From: CAWIOX01 sp963837775
GTDB lineage: Bacteria > Pseudomonadota > Gammaproteobacteria > Burkholderiales > Burkholderiaceae_D
Assembly: GCA_963837775.1 (NCBI GenBank)
Contig: CAWIOX010000029.1
Span: 310,001-374,000, forward strand
Direction: 5' to 3'
Length of the DNA stretch: 64,000 nt
Shown here piece after piece: positions 17,883-27,606 of the stretch. Each line of letters opens with the position of its first letter. Within the stretch, counting starts at the first letter, position 1. Both the position numbers and the translations under genes were made by a program. The notes beneath the pieces are model-generated. The model made no database searches, had not been told where the DNA came from, and saw only the letters and a list, made by a program, of their open reading frames with translations.

Positions 17883-20845
17883 ATGAAACGCATGTTGTTC
17901 AATGCCACGCAGCAAGAAGAATTGCGCGTAGCCATCGTCGATGGACAAAAACTCATCGACATCGATATTGAAACCACGGGACGCGAGCAACGCAAGTCCA
18001 ATATTTACAAAGGCGTCATCACCCGCATTGAACCATCACTTGAGGCTTGCTTCGTCAATTACGGCGAAGAACGTCACGGTTTTCTGCCGTTCAAGGAAGT
18101 TGCCCGCAGCTACTTCAGAGAAGGCGTAGATGTCCGCAATGTCTCCATCAAGGATGCGCTGCGCGAAGGCCAGGAAATCATGGTCCAAGTGGAAAAAGAA
18201 GAGCGCGGCAACAAGGGCGCGGCTTTGACCACCTTCGTTTCGCTGGCGGGTCGCTATCTGGTCCTGATGCCGAACAATCCACGCGGCGGCGGCGTTTCGC
18301 GTCGCGTTGAGGGTGAGGATCGCCAGGAATTGCGTGAAACAATGGATAAGCTGGATCTGCCAACCGGCATGTCCGTTATTGCCCGTACTGCCGGCATCGG
18401 CCGCAATGTCGATGAATTGCAATGGGATCTGAATTATCTGATGCAACTCTGGCGAGCAATTGAAGGCGCCGGCCAGTCAGCTTCCGGCGCATTCCTGATC
18501 TATCAAGAATCCTCGCTAGTCATACGCGCCATCCGTGATTATTTCCAACCCGACATCGGCGAAATCCTGATCGACACCGACGGCATTTATGAACAGGCCC
18601 AGCAGTTCATGAGCCATGTGATGCCGGACATGGTGCATCGCGTCAAACGCTATAGCGACGATGTACCGCTGTTTTCACGCTTCCAGATCGAACATCAGAT
18701 CGAAACTGCGTACTCTCGCACAGTGCCGTTGCCATCCGGTGGCGCCATCGTAATTGATCATACTGAAGCACTGGTCTCGGTCGACGTCAACTCGGCCCGC
18801 GCCACTCGTGGCTCCGACATCGAAACTACGGCATTCAACACCAACTGCGAAGCAGCTGAAGAGGTGGCGCGTCAGTTGCGCTTGCGCGACCTGGGCGGTT
18901 TGATCGTGATCGATTTCATCGATATGGAAAACGCGAAGAATCAGCGCGAGGTTGAAACTCGCCTGAAAGACGCACTGCACTATGATCGTGCTCGTGTACA
19001 AATGGGCAAGATTTCCCGCTTCGGCCTGATGGAATTATCACGTCAGCGCCTGCGCCCTTCGCTCTCAGAAGGCAGCCATGTAACGTGCCCACGCTGCAAC
19101 GGCACCGGCCATATCCGCGATACCGAATCTTCCGCACTGCAAGTCCTGCGCATCATCCAGGAAGAAGCAATGAAGGAACATTCCGCTGCCATTCACGTGC
19201 AAGCGCCTGTCGATGTCGCCGGCTTCTTGCTCAACGAGAAACGTGGCGAAATCCTGAAGATCGAGACCCGCCATCGCGTTACCGTTATCCTGATCCCGAA
19301 CAAGCACCTTGAGACGCCGCACTACAAGCTGGAACGGATCAAGCATGACGATCCACGTCTTGAAGAAAGCCAAGCCAGTTATACGATGGCCGAGCAAGCT
19401 GAAACAGATATCAGCTATAGCAAACGCCAAAAAGAAGAGGCAAAACCTCGCCAGGAAGCTGTTGTCAAAGGCATCACTCCCGACCAGCCTGCACCGATTG
19501 TCGAGCGCAAACCAGTTGAGGCAGCACCAGTTGCAGCAGCTACACTTGCCGTCGCACCTGCCAGCGAAGGCTTCTTTGCAAAAGTGATGAATCTCCTGTT
19601 CGGCAAAAAACCGGCTGCGCCAATCACAGCACCGGCACCGGTCGCAGAAGAAAAAACTCAGCAGAGCCGTGAACGCACTGATCGCAACGGGCGTGGCCCG
19701 AGAGGTCGCGGTGGTCGTAACGGCAGAGATCGTGGCGATCGCGAAGAGCGTGATGCAGGTCGCACCGAAGCGCGCGAACAAACTGCCAAGCCAGTACAGA
19801 CTGAAGCTACTGAAGCACGCCCGCCAAAGCAGCCGCGTCCACCGCGTCCGCCAAAGGAGCAAGGCGAAGCCAATGAAGCTCGTCGCGGCCGCGGCGGCAA
19901 CGAACGGCAACAGCGCCCCCGTGAAGAGCGTAAAGAAACTGCAATGACTGAAGTCAAGAGCGAGGAAGTCTTGCTGAACAACACTGCTGCACTCGACGTC
20001 ATCGCACCTGCTGCTGTTGCCGCAGTTGCTGCAGTTGCCCCTGTAACGACATCCGAGCCAGCCCTGCCAACAGCGATGCAGTCGCTGATATGGACAACGA
20101 GAATGAAACGGCCGAACAGGGAGAAGAACGCCGTCGTCGCCGCCGCCGCGGTGGCCGCAATCGCAATCGCCGCGACCGTGAGCCTGGTGATACTGATGCA
20201 TCAGCTGAGTCTGCGGATGGGTCAGCTCCGGCACAGGTCAGCTCTGAGCTAGCAGCCTATTTCACTCCGGAGAAACCGGTTGTCTCTGCTGAATTGACCC
20301 CGGTTGTCATGGAAGCTGTTGTTGCCGAAGCCACTGCTACCGAAACCGTTGCCGCAGAAACCATTACTTCTTCGGTCACCGAACTGCCGGCAGTAGAAGC
20401 CCCTGTTGTTGCTGTTGTCACGACCACCACAGAACCAGCTCAGGTTGAGGTTGAGGCTATCAGCGAGCCAATTATTGCTGTTGCAGAAACCGCAATAACA
20501 GCTACGCCTGCTGTCGAGGTTTCTTCAACAGCGCAAGCTGAAGTTGCTGCCATGCCGATGGCTGAGCCTGTTGTTGCCATCGCACCTGCTGCAGAGCCTG
20601 CTGCTCCTGTTAGTGAAGAGTCAATTATCGTGACAAAACCTATCGCTTCGACATCATTGCCTCTGGAAAATCTGGAAGAAACGCTTGCGTCTGCAGGCCT
20701 GACTCTGGCCGTCACCAACCCTGAAAAGTTACGGGCGGCACAAGAAGCAGCTGCTAAAGCGACCACCCCGGTTCGGGTACCTCGCGAACGCAAACCGTTA
20801 CCGCCACAATCGACTGAGCCACTCAAACAGGTCGAAACGCGTTAA
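17883..20845 (+). CDS. rne: ribonuclease E, one frameshift in the C-terminal tail
   Basis: Endoribonuclease core of the RNA degradosome. The N-terminal half is complete: an S1 domain (SNIYKGVITRIEPSLEACFV), 5'-sensor and DNase-I-like parts with catalytic aspartates (SVDVNSARAT; VIDFIDMEN), and the zinc-link CPRCNGTGH at about residue 402. The tail is low-complexity: Arg/Gly-rich, then long Ala/Val/Thr/Glu runs. It typifies the disordered scaffold region and ends in QVETR. The frame breaks near 20062-20066 and resumes in another frame; this is the only break equivalent to a lost base. The rebuilt length is about 987 residues. The essential catalytic half is unaffected. Confidence 0.9.
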
Positions 20846-20887
20846 TCAAGCACCTCTCCGGATAATCACCGGAGATATGTTTTGAAC

Positions 20888-20916
20888 AAAGGGAGGGCTC
20901 AGCCTTCCCTTTTTTT
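20888..20916 (+). terminator. rho-independent terminator of rne
   Basis: Stem AAAGGGAGG / CCTTCCCTTT followed by seven T's. Confidence 0.75.
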
Positions 20917-21144
20917 ATCCTGCATCAGAATGTGCGGGCATGTATTATAAGAATCCGATCATGCCTGAACCGACTTAGCGTCAGGCACGACAGGTGCGAG
21001 TGCGACATCCGGCTTTATAGACCGGCCTCAAAATCAATTTCCGCCTGTGCGGCAGCAGGCCACGTGGTATCTTGTTTACGATGAATATTTGTCGCAGGGT
21101 GAACCCCTCACGCTGGTACGGAGCGGTAATCGATCAATAAAATT
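20917..21144 (+). other. moaA leader, structured
   Basis: 228 bases between the rne terminator and moaA, with several short inverted repeats (for example CCGGC..GCCGG near 21015-21030 and GGGTGAACCCC near 21099). moaA leaders sometimes carry a Moco riboswitch, but I could not match its conserved core here. Confidence 0.3.
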
Positions 21145-22260
21145 ATGAACAGAAGAGTTATTCCGCTGGCAGATCAGCGCTACCTGAACACCCCCCCTTT
21201 GATTCCATCCGACCTGGAGTCGCCTTCTGGCTTGCTCAGCGATACGCTGGGACGACCGCTGCATGACCTGCGCATCTCGGTCACCGACCGCTGCAATTTC
21301 CGCTGCGTCTATTGCATGCCAAAAGACGTTTTTGACAAGGATTACAGCTTCCTGCCTCAGACATCCCTTCTGAGTTTTGAAGAAATCACCCGCATCGCTA
21401 AAATCTTCATCGCGCATGGCGTCGAGAAAATCCGCCTGACCGGTGGCGAGCCATTGCTGCGCAAGAATGTTGAACACCTGATCGAGATGCTCGCTACGCT
21501 GAGAACGCCGGATGGCCGCGCTATCGACCTGACCCTCACCACCAATGGCTCACTGCTGGCCAAGAAAGCGCGGGCACTGAAAGATGCCGGCTTGAAACGG
21601 GTTACCGTTTCGCTGGACTCGCTCGATGACGCGACCTTCAAGCGCATGAACGATGTCGATTTTCCGGTTTCCGACGTTTTGTCGGGAATTGAAGCCGCCC
21701 ATCAGGCCGGCCTCGGCCCGATCAAGATCAACATGGTGGTCAAGCGCGGCATGAACGAGCAGGAAATCGTGCCGATGGCACGCCACTTCAAAGGTTCGCC
21801 GTACATCCTGCGCTTCATCGAATACATGGATGTCGGCGCTTCCAATGGCTGGAAGATGGATGACGTCGTGCCCTCGGCCGAAATAATCAAGCTGATCGGC
21901 GCCGAAATGCCGCTGCAAGCAGTCGCACCCAACTATGCTGGCGAAACCGCCGGGCGCTGGCGTTATGCCGATGGCGGCGGTGAAATCGGCGTCATCTCCA
22001 GCGTCACGCAAGCCTTCTGCCGTGACTGCAGCCGCGCCCGCCTGTCGACTGAAGGCAAGCTCTTCACCTGCCTGTTTGCCAATGCAGGTCACGACTTGCG
22101 CGCATTGCTGCGTGGCGGCAATTCAGATGCCGAAATCTCGACTGCCATTGCCCACCTGTGGCGCGCACGAGGCGATCGCTATTCCGAACTGCGCAGTGCC
22201 AACACGCCCGGCCTTGATCCGGCGATCAGGAAAGTCGAGATGTCGTATATCGGCGGCTGA
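21145..22260 (+). CDS. moaA: GTP 3',8-cyclase MoaA
   Basis: Radical-SAM enzyme for the first step of molybdenum cofactor synthesis. The SAM-cluster cysteines are C50, C54 and C57 (CNFRCVYC). The second cluster is in the C-terminal part (CRDCSRARLSTEGKLFTC), and the protein ends in the conserved double glycine GG. It has 371 residues, slightly long because of an N-terminal extension. It is first of a moaA-mobA-moeA group. Confidence 0.96.
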   Translation: MNRRVIPLADQRYLNTPPLIPSDLESPSGLLSDTLGRPLHDLRISVTDRCNFRCVYCMPKDVFDKDYSFLPQTSLLSFEEITRIAKIFIAHGVEKIRLTGGEPLLRKNVEHLIEMLATLRTPDGRAIDLTLTTNGSLLAKKARALKDAGLKRVTVSLDSLDDATFKRMNDVDFPVSDVLSGIEAAHQAGLGPIKINMVVKRGMNEQEIVPMARHFKGSPYILRFIEYMDVGASNGWKMDDVVPSAEIIKLIGAEMPLQAVAPNYAGETAGRWRYADGGGEIGVISSVTQAFCRDCSRARLSTEGKLFTCLFANAGHDLRALLRGGNSDAEISTAIAHLWRARGDRYSELRSANTPGLDPAIRKVEMSYIGG

Positions 22261-22304
22261 CCTGCGATGCATGAACCGCACGCAACATTTAAATTCAGAA
22301 AACA

Positions 22305-22907
22305 ATGACCATGATTAACAAGGAATTGATTACCGGACTGATCCTGGCCGGCGGCCGCGGCTCCCGCATGGGCCATGTCGACAAGGGTTTGCAATCCTTC
22401 CGCGGCATGCCGATGGCAATGCATGTGATGCTGCGCCTCGCACCGCAAGTCGGTGAGCTGATGATCAATGCAAACCAGAATCTGGCTCCGTACGAAGGCT
22501 TCGGCGTAGCCGTCTGGCCGGATGAACTGGCAGGTTTCGCCGGGCCGCTGGCAGGATTGCAGACCGGCCTGAACCACTGCGACACCCCCTATCTGGTGAC
22601 AGCGCCTTGCGATTCGCCTTTTCTGCCAACCGATCTGGTGGCGCGCCTGTCGCAAGCACTGCTGATCGAGGATGCCGACCTCGCCGTCGCGGTGACTGGC
22701 GAAGGCGACAGCCGGCAGGCGCATCCGGTATTTTGCTTGCTGAAATCGACGCTGCTGCCGCACCTGAGCGCATATCTACAAGGCGGCGGACGCAAGGTCG
22801 ATGCCTGGTATGCATCGCTCAAGGTGGTCGAAGTGCATTTCGACGATGAGGCGGCATTTCGCAATATCAACACGCTCGAAGATTTGCGAAAATTCGAAGC
22901 CATTTAA
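22305..22907 (+). CDS. mobA: molybdenum cofactor guanylyltransferase MobA
   Basis: Attaches GMP to molybdopterin to give the MGD cofactor used by nitrate reductase-type enzymes. It has 200 residues. The nucleotide-binding signature LAGGRGSRMGHVDKGL is at residues 10-25, with GFAGPLAGLQTGL and the metal aspartate in APCDSPF. The start could also be the ATG six bases later. Presence of mobA fits a bis-MGD enzyme such as nitrate reductase elsewhere in the genome. Confidence 0.94.
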   Translation: MTMINKELITGLILAGGRGSRMGHVDKGLQSFRGMPMAMHVMLRLAPQVGELMINANQNLAPYEGFGVAVWPDELAGFAGPLAGLQTGLNHCDTPYLVTAPCDSPFLPTDLVARLSQALLIEDADLAVAVTGEGDSRQAHPVFCLLKSTLLPHLSAYLQGGGRKVDAWYASLKVVEVHFDDEAAFRNINTLEDLRKFEAI

Positions 22908-22933
22908 TTCATATCTCCAATCTGCAAAAATTC

Positions 22934-24220
22934 ATGGATAAACGCACCCTCTCCGATATCGTCAGTTGCCTGTCAGACTACGATCCCAATGCGCTGCCTG
23001 TGGCACAGGCGCAAGAAATCATCCAAAACTTTATCCAACCTGTACGCACGGTGGAAAAAGTCGCGATCCGTACGGCGCTCGACCGCGTGCTGGCGGCCGA
23101 CATCATTTCGCCCATCAATGTTCCAGCCCATGACAATTCGGCGATGGACGGTTTTGCATTGTGCGGCGCCGAGCTCCAGCCTGGCACACCACTGACACTG
23201 AAAATTGTCGGCACCGCCTATGCCGGACGCGCCTTCGACGGCCGCATAGCCAGCGGCGAATGCGTGCGCATCATGACCGGCGGCGTGATGCCTGCGGGTT
23301 GCGATACGGTGGTGCCGCAAGAATTCACGCAAGATGCGAGCGACACAGCGGTGACCCTGCCGGCCGACGTGGTCAAGACAGGCGACAACCGCCGCCTGAA
23401 GGGGGAAGACCTGAGTGCCGGCACGCCGGCGCTGCGCGTTGGCAAAATCCTGCGGCCAGCCGATCTCGGCTTGCTGGCATCGCTCGGTGTGGCAGAGGTT
23501 CCGGTGTACCGCCGCCTGCGCGTCGCTTTCTTCTCCACCGGTGACGAATTGCGCTCGATCGGCGAAGCACTGGATGAAGGCTGCGTGTATGACAGCAATC
23601 GCTACACGCTGTATGGCATGTTGAACCGACTGGGCTGCGACATGATCGACATGGGCGTGATCAGGGACGATCCGGCTTCGCTCGAAGCGGCCTTTCGCAG
23701 CGCCTGTGAAAATGCGGACGCGATCATCACTTCCGGCGGCGTATCGGTCGGCGCTGCCGATTACACCAAGCAAATCATGTCCCAACTGGGTGACATGACT
23801 TTCTGGAAAATCGGCATGCGTCCGGGGCGACCTATGGCTTTCGGCAACATCACGTCGAACGGCAAGAGCGCGACACTGTTCGGCCTGCCCGGCAACCCGG
23901 TCGCGGTGATGGTCACGTTCTATTTCCTGGCGCGCGATGCGCTGTTGCGCATGATGGGCGCCAGCGCCGCACCGCTAGCGCAGATGCGGGTGAAATCACA
24001 AGCGGCGATCCGCAAGAAACCCGGCCGCACCGAATATCAGCGTGGCATCCTGTCGCTGGACGCCAGCGGCCAGCAGCAAGTCAGCATCACCGGGGCGCAA
24101 GGTTCGGGCATTTTGCGCTCGATGTCGGAAGCCAATTGCATGGTGATATTGCAGCATGAACAGGGCAATGTTGCTCCAGGGGAGCTGGTGGACGTTCTGC
24201 TGTTTGAAGGTTTAATTTGA
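22934..24220 (+). CDS. moeA: molybdopterin molybdenumtransferase MoeA, copy 1
   Basis: 428 residues. Inserts molybdate into adenylylated molybdopterin. Motifs visible are PAHDNSAMDGFAL (about 64-76), RIMTGGVMPAGCDTVV, FFSTGDELRS, ITSGGVSVGAADY and GLPGNPVAVMVTF. It is last in the moaA-mobA-moeA unit. A second, more divergent moeA lies at 58294-59527. Confidence 0.95.
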   Translation: MDKRTLSDIVSCLSDYDPNALPVAQAQEIIQNFIQPVRTVEKVAIRTALDRVLAADIISPINVPAHDNSAMDGFALCGAELQPGTPLTLKIVGTAYAGRAFDGRIASGECVRIMTGGVMPAGCDTVVPQEFTQDASDTAVTLPADVVKTGDNRRLKGEDLSAGTPALRVGKILRPADLGLLASLGVAEVPVYRRLRVAFFSTGDELRSIGEALDEGCVYDSNRYTLYGMLNRLGCDMIDMGVIRDDPASLEAAFRSACENADAIITSGGVSVGAADYTKQIMSQLGDMTFWKIGMRPGRPMAFGNITSNGKSATLFGLPGNPVAVMVTFYFLARDALLRMMGASAAPLAQMRVKSQAAIRKKPGRTEYQRGILSLDASGQQQVSITGAQGSGILRSMSEANCMVILQHEQGNVAPGELVDVLLFEGLI

Positions 24221-24227
24221 TAAAAAT

Positions 24228-24308
24228 GCGGGGGTATATTAGAAAACATAGTGCCTCCCGCAAGCAAACAAAGGCACTATAAAAATACACCTACCAGTAT
24301 ATTTTTAA
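24228..24308 (+). repeat. dispersed ~80-bp intergenic repeat, copy C
   Basis: Begins GCGGGGGTATATTAGAAAA, has the core CTCCCGCAAG, then AAAGGCACTATAAAAATA, and ends CACCTACCAGTATA. It fills the gap between the converging moeA and norD. Confidence 0.65.
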
Positions 24309-24321
24309 TGAAAATTGCCGC

Positions 24322-26166
24322 CTAAGAGCCCGTTCCGGTCAACTGGACGTATAAGCGCGGCAACACTTGCGGCAATTCGGCTGCATTCCTGACCACCACA
24401 TAACCGCTCGCGCCAAACAGATGGGGCAGGTAATCGCCCGCCTTTTCATCGATCGTGACGCAAAATGGGGTCAGGCCGAGTCGACGCGCTTCCTGGATTG
24501 CGACTCGGGTATCTTCAATGCCGTAGCGTCCCTCGTATTTATCAAGGTCATTCGGCTTGCCGTCGGTCAGTATCAGCAGCAGGCGCCGGGCTGATTTCTG
24601 CTTCGACAAGATGGCTGCGGAATGTCGTATCGCCGCGCCCATGCGCGTATAAAAACCAGGCTTCAGCACCGCCAGACGGCCACGAATCATATTGTTATAG
24701 CGCTCATCAAAGCCCTTCAGCAAATGAAACCGGACATTATCGCGCCGCACGGATGAAAAGCCGTAAAGCGCAAAGCGGTCGCCGGTGGCTGACAGCGCCT
24801 CGCTGAACAGAAACAGGCTGTCGCGCACCACGTCGATCACGCGCGACGAATTGTTGACCCAGGCATCGGTCGATAGCGACAAATCGGCCAGCAACAGGCA
24901 GGACAGATCGCGCACCTGCTTGCGGCTGTCGATATACAGCCCCGGCTCGGCAATCGGTGCGCCGCTCGCCTTTTCCGCCGCATAACGCACGCAGGCATCA
25001 AGATCCAGATCACTGCCGTACACCTGCCCCCGCAGACGGGTGCGCTCGGTGGTGAGCGACTGAAACTGATTCCTCAGCCGTTTCGCCGTGACGCGCAAGG
25101 GCAGCGGCAAATCGCAAGGCTCGGCATCCCGCGCCAGCAGCATCTGGAGACGGCAATGCGCCGGCTGCAGCTGTTGCTTTCGATAATGCCATTCCGGATA
25201 CAGGATGCCATCCGCCAGAACCAGATCATCATCCGATTCTGCCGGCAGATCCAGGTCGAAACGGATGCGGCTGGCGGTTGTATTGCCGTCATTGGCGACA
25301 CTGAGGAAATCAAGATCATTGGCCGCTTTTTCCGCATCCTGATTATCATCCTCGTCCAGCGGGCGGTTGACCTTCACATATTCGGCCCAGGAAAAAAGAC
25401 TCTCCGCGCGGAACATCAGCATGAAAGGGCTCTTGTTATCCGGCATGTCGACGGCTTCGGCCTGCCGCTTGCGCGCCTGGGCATCTTTTTCCACTTTGCC
25501 GCCATCCGGTTGCTGCGGCTCGCCCTGCCCCACCTTGCGCTGCGCGCCCAGCGCAACGGGTGGCTCCGGGTGCAGCCATAGATGCACTGGCAGCGGCGGC
25601 TTGCGCCCCGGCACGAATTCACTGACCGAACCGGGCTGACTCAGTGCCGCACGAATCGTCGCCTCTGCCGCCCCATCCTGCGCCTCCAAGGAGTCAGGTT
25701 GCGGGCGTATTGCAAGCGTGGCTGCCAGCAACAGCCGGTAACGCGCTGCCATTCCCGGCAACGCCAGCAGGGTAGCCTGCGTGGCCCGCTGGTTACGGAC
25801 AATCCAGCTGGCGTCCGGCTCGACATCATGGGCTGTCAAGGCAATTAGCCAGAGATACAGATCGCGATTCAGCTCCCGTTCCGGGAAAACATCGATCCAG
25901 GCCGGTAAATGCAGGGTGGTTTCATCACTCCATGCCAGCTCCACGCGCTCGCTGATGCCGGCCACCCGTTCCAGCCATTTACGCTGTGCGCCGTGAGTAG
26001 TCGCTGTACCGGCACGGATCGACAATCCCGCATCCCCGCCCAGCGCCCGGAAAAAAATCGGCGCGATGCGCTCGATTTCTTTCAGTTCGATCCGCGCTTT
26101 CGGAAAACCGCGATAAGCGGTGCGTGTGATCAGCTTATCCCAGAGCCCGCCAATAAATTCTTCCAT
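24322..26166 (-). CDS. norD: nitric oxide reductase activation protein NorD
   Basis: 614 residues with a C-terminal von Willebrand A domain. The MIDAS-type start DLSLSTDAWVNNSSR is at about 428, with the downstream LTDGKPND and a YGIEDTRVAIQEARR segment typical of NorD. With the MoxR-type ATPase NorQ it is needed to assemble active NorCB, probably for non-heme iron insertion. It is last in the nor operon, starting 4 bases after the Fe-S gene. The first half is variable and charged. Confidence 0.93.
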   Translation of the reverse strand: MEEFIGGLWDKLITRTAYRGFPKARIELKEIERIAPIFFRALGGDAGLSIRAGTATTHGAQRKWLERVAGISERVELAWSDETTLHLPAWIDVFPERELNRDLYLWLIALTAHDVEPDASWIVRNQRATQATLLALPGMAARYRLLLAATLAIRPQPDSLEAQDGAAEATIRAALSQPGSVSEFVPGRKPPLPVHLWLHPEPPVALGAQRKVGQGEPQQPDGGKVEKDAQARKRQAEAVDMPDNKSPFMLMFRAESLFSWAEYVKVNRPLDEDDNQDAEKAANDLDFLSVANDGNTTASRIRFDLDLPAESDDDLVLADGILYPEWHYRKQQLQPAHCRLQMLLARDAEPCDLPLPLRVTAKRLRNQFQSLTTERTRLRGQVYGSDLDLDACVRYAAEKASGAPIAEPGLYIDSRKQVRDLSCLLLADLSLSTDAWVNNSSRVIDVVRDSLFLFSEALSATGDRFALYGFSSVRRDNVRFHLLKGFDERYNNMIRGRLAVLKPGFYTRMGAAIRHSAAILSKQKSARRLLLILTDGKPNDLDKYEGRYGIEDTRVAIQEARRLGLTPFCVTIDEKAGDYLPHLFGASGYVVVRNAAELPQVLPRLYVQLTGTGS

Positions 26167-26170
26167 TTAC

Positions 26171-27232
26171 TCAACTCTCAGACTGGTCAGTTTTTGCAGA
26201 CGCATCACGCACGATCGCAATCTGTATCGTGCGTGCGGTGCTGCCATTTAATGCGGCTTCGGATTCAGCCCGGGTCTCATGCACCCAGTTCAGAAGCGAG
26301 CCATTCGGATTGCCGGCCTGGGTGTGGTCACAGGCGTCGACGCACTGGCCGCATTGGACGCACGCGAACATCAGGCGCTTGACGTTGCGCGGATTCAAGC
26401 GCATCGGGCAAACGTGATCGCAGGCCGAATAGCAGCTGCTGCAATCCCTGGCGCGCTCACGACCGAAACCCACCACCATCGCCTTATCGTTGCCCATCCA
26501 CGCCAAACTCTGAAACAGCCCGACCGCGCAGCCATAACGGCAAAACAGATGACGGGCAAACATGAACTCAACGAAGAATGCAAGACTGGCAGCCGACAGA
26601 AAAGTGGCTTGGTTGCGCGTCAACGTGCGATGCCAGAGATTGCCGTAGATTTCAGACGGCGGCAGCAGATAGGTCAGCAACACGGTAGCCCAGAGTACCG
26701 CGCAGCAGATCACCAGCGGGATCACGGCAAACCACCAGATCGCATCCTTGCGCGTTTCAGTGCCATCAGGATTTCTTGCCGGTAGTGGCTCGGCATCCCA
26801 CAGGCTTTGCTTGCCGATTGCCTTGCGCAAGGTCTGGTTAATGGTCTCGACCACCGAGAAATGCGGACAGAGCCAGCCGCAGTAGAGCCGGCCCCACTTC
26901 CAACTGACATAAATCAGCGTGCCGCCGATGGCCAGAATCGGCAGAAACCCGCGCAGCACGATATTCAGCGCCGCCTGCCCGGCAGAAGCCTGCCCGGCGA
27001 CAAATGCATCCAGACCAAGCGTCCAGTCGAAACCGAAGAAAATAAAATGCTTCAGGTTCAGATCCAAGCGGAAGATATCGAATACCGGCGCCAGGATGAA
27101 CAGCATGAAAAAGCTGGCCTGAGTGAGCTGACGCCAGCGCTGCACCGGCACGCCGAACAATCCGCGCGTATTGCTACCGGTGGCGGCAGCCACGACAGGA
27201 CCGGTGGACGGGCGACGCACTTCGCTTACCAT
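26171..27232 (-). CDS. polyferredoxin-like membrane Fe-S protein in the nor operon
   Basis: About 353 residues from the ATG at 27232, which overlaps the preceding gene by 7 bases (ATGGTAA). It shows several membrane segments, a YCGWLCPH motif and an RYGCAVG motif between helices, and two ferredoxin-type clusters (CSSCYSACDHVCP and CVQCGQCVDACDH). This is the NosR/NapH/CcoG-type architecture. It may carry electrons or help metal insertion for NorCB; no function is proven. A longer frame to 27460 is an artefact of overlap. Confidence 0.85.
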   Translation of the reverse strand: MVSEVRRPSTGPVVAAATGSNTRGLFGVPVQRWRQLTQASFFMLFILAPVFDIFRLDLNLKHFIFFGFDWTLGLDAFVAGQASAGQAALNIVLRGFLPILAIGGTLIYVSWKWGRLYCGWLCPHFSVVETINQTLRKAIGKQSLWDAEPLPARNPDGTETRKDAIWWFAVIPLVICCAVLWATVLLTYLLPPSEIYGNLWHRTLTRNQATFLSAASLAFFVEFMFARHLFCRYGCAVGLFQSLAWMGNDKAMVVGFGRERARDCSSCYSACDHVCPMRLNPRNVKRLMFACVQCGQCVDACDHTQAGNPNGSLLNWVHETRAESEAALNGSTARTIQIAIVRDASAKTDQSES

Positions 27233-27606
27233 CGCCGGCTCCCGATCAGTGGATAGACGTAAATTTGCCCGGCCATCGCGCGCGCCAAACCGAGCACGCC
27301 GAACAGGATCAGCGCAGAATGGCAACAGACAAAATAAAGAATCAGCACGACCCAGGTTGCCGGATTTTTGAAACCACCCAGCAAGACTATCAACAGTGTT
27401 ACAACCATCAACAACACGCCAGCCCAAATACTGGCGCCAATGGTCTGGCGCAAATGGCAACGCGTCAGCTCGTTCCGGTCATGTGCGTGATGCCGCGCCA
27501 GCCATAGCAAGCCGATGAAACCCAGACCCGGCGCCAGCAGCAGGTTTGCCAGATAAAGCGCCTCTGCCTGCACCGCGACCGACCCATCGGCATCCGGGGT
27601 GTTCAT
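27226..27606 (-). CDS. small membrane protein of the nor operon, 126 aa
   Basis: Unnamed. It has three or four hydrophobic helices, including one near residues 17-38 (YLANLLLAPGLGFIGLLWLA), one at about 58-75 (ASIWAGVLLMVVTLLIVLL) and one at about 83-108. It has a histidine-rich loop ARHHAHDRNE. It lies between norQ and the Fe-S gene with overlaps at both ends, so it is surely part of the nor operon. An electron-transfer or assembly role is inferred from context only. Confidence 0.8.
   Translation of the reverse strand: MNTPDADGSVAVQAEALYLANLLLAPGLGFIGLLWLARHHAHDRNELTRCHLRQTIGASIWAGVLLMVVTLLIVLLGGFKNPATWVVLILYFVCCHSALILFGVLGLARAMAGQIYVYPLIGSRRW

Noticed and set aside
19065..20234. 389-codon minus-strand frame opposite rne, Cys/Phe/Trp-rich
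   Set aside because: Composition is what the reverse complement of Ala/Arg/Glu-rich coding gives; not a credible protein.
20917..21144. Moco riboswitch before moaA
   Set aside because: The leader is structured, but I could not match the conserved Moco-RNA core; an Rfam covariance scan would decide.
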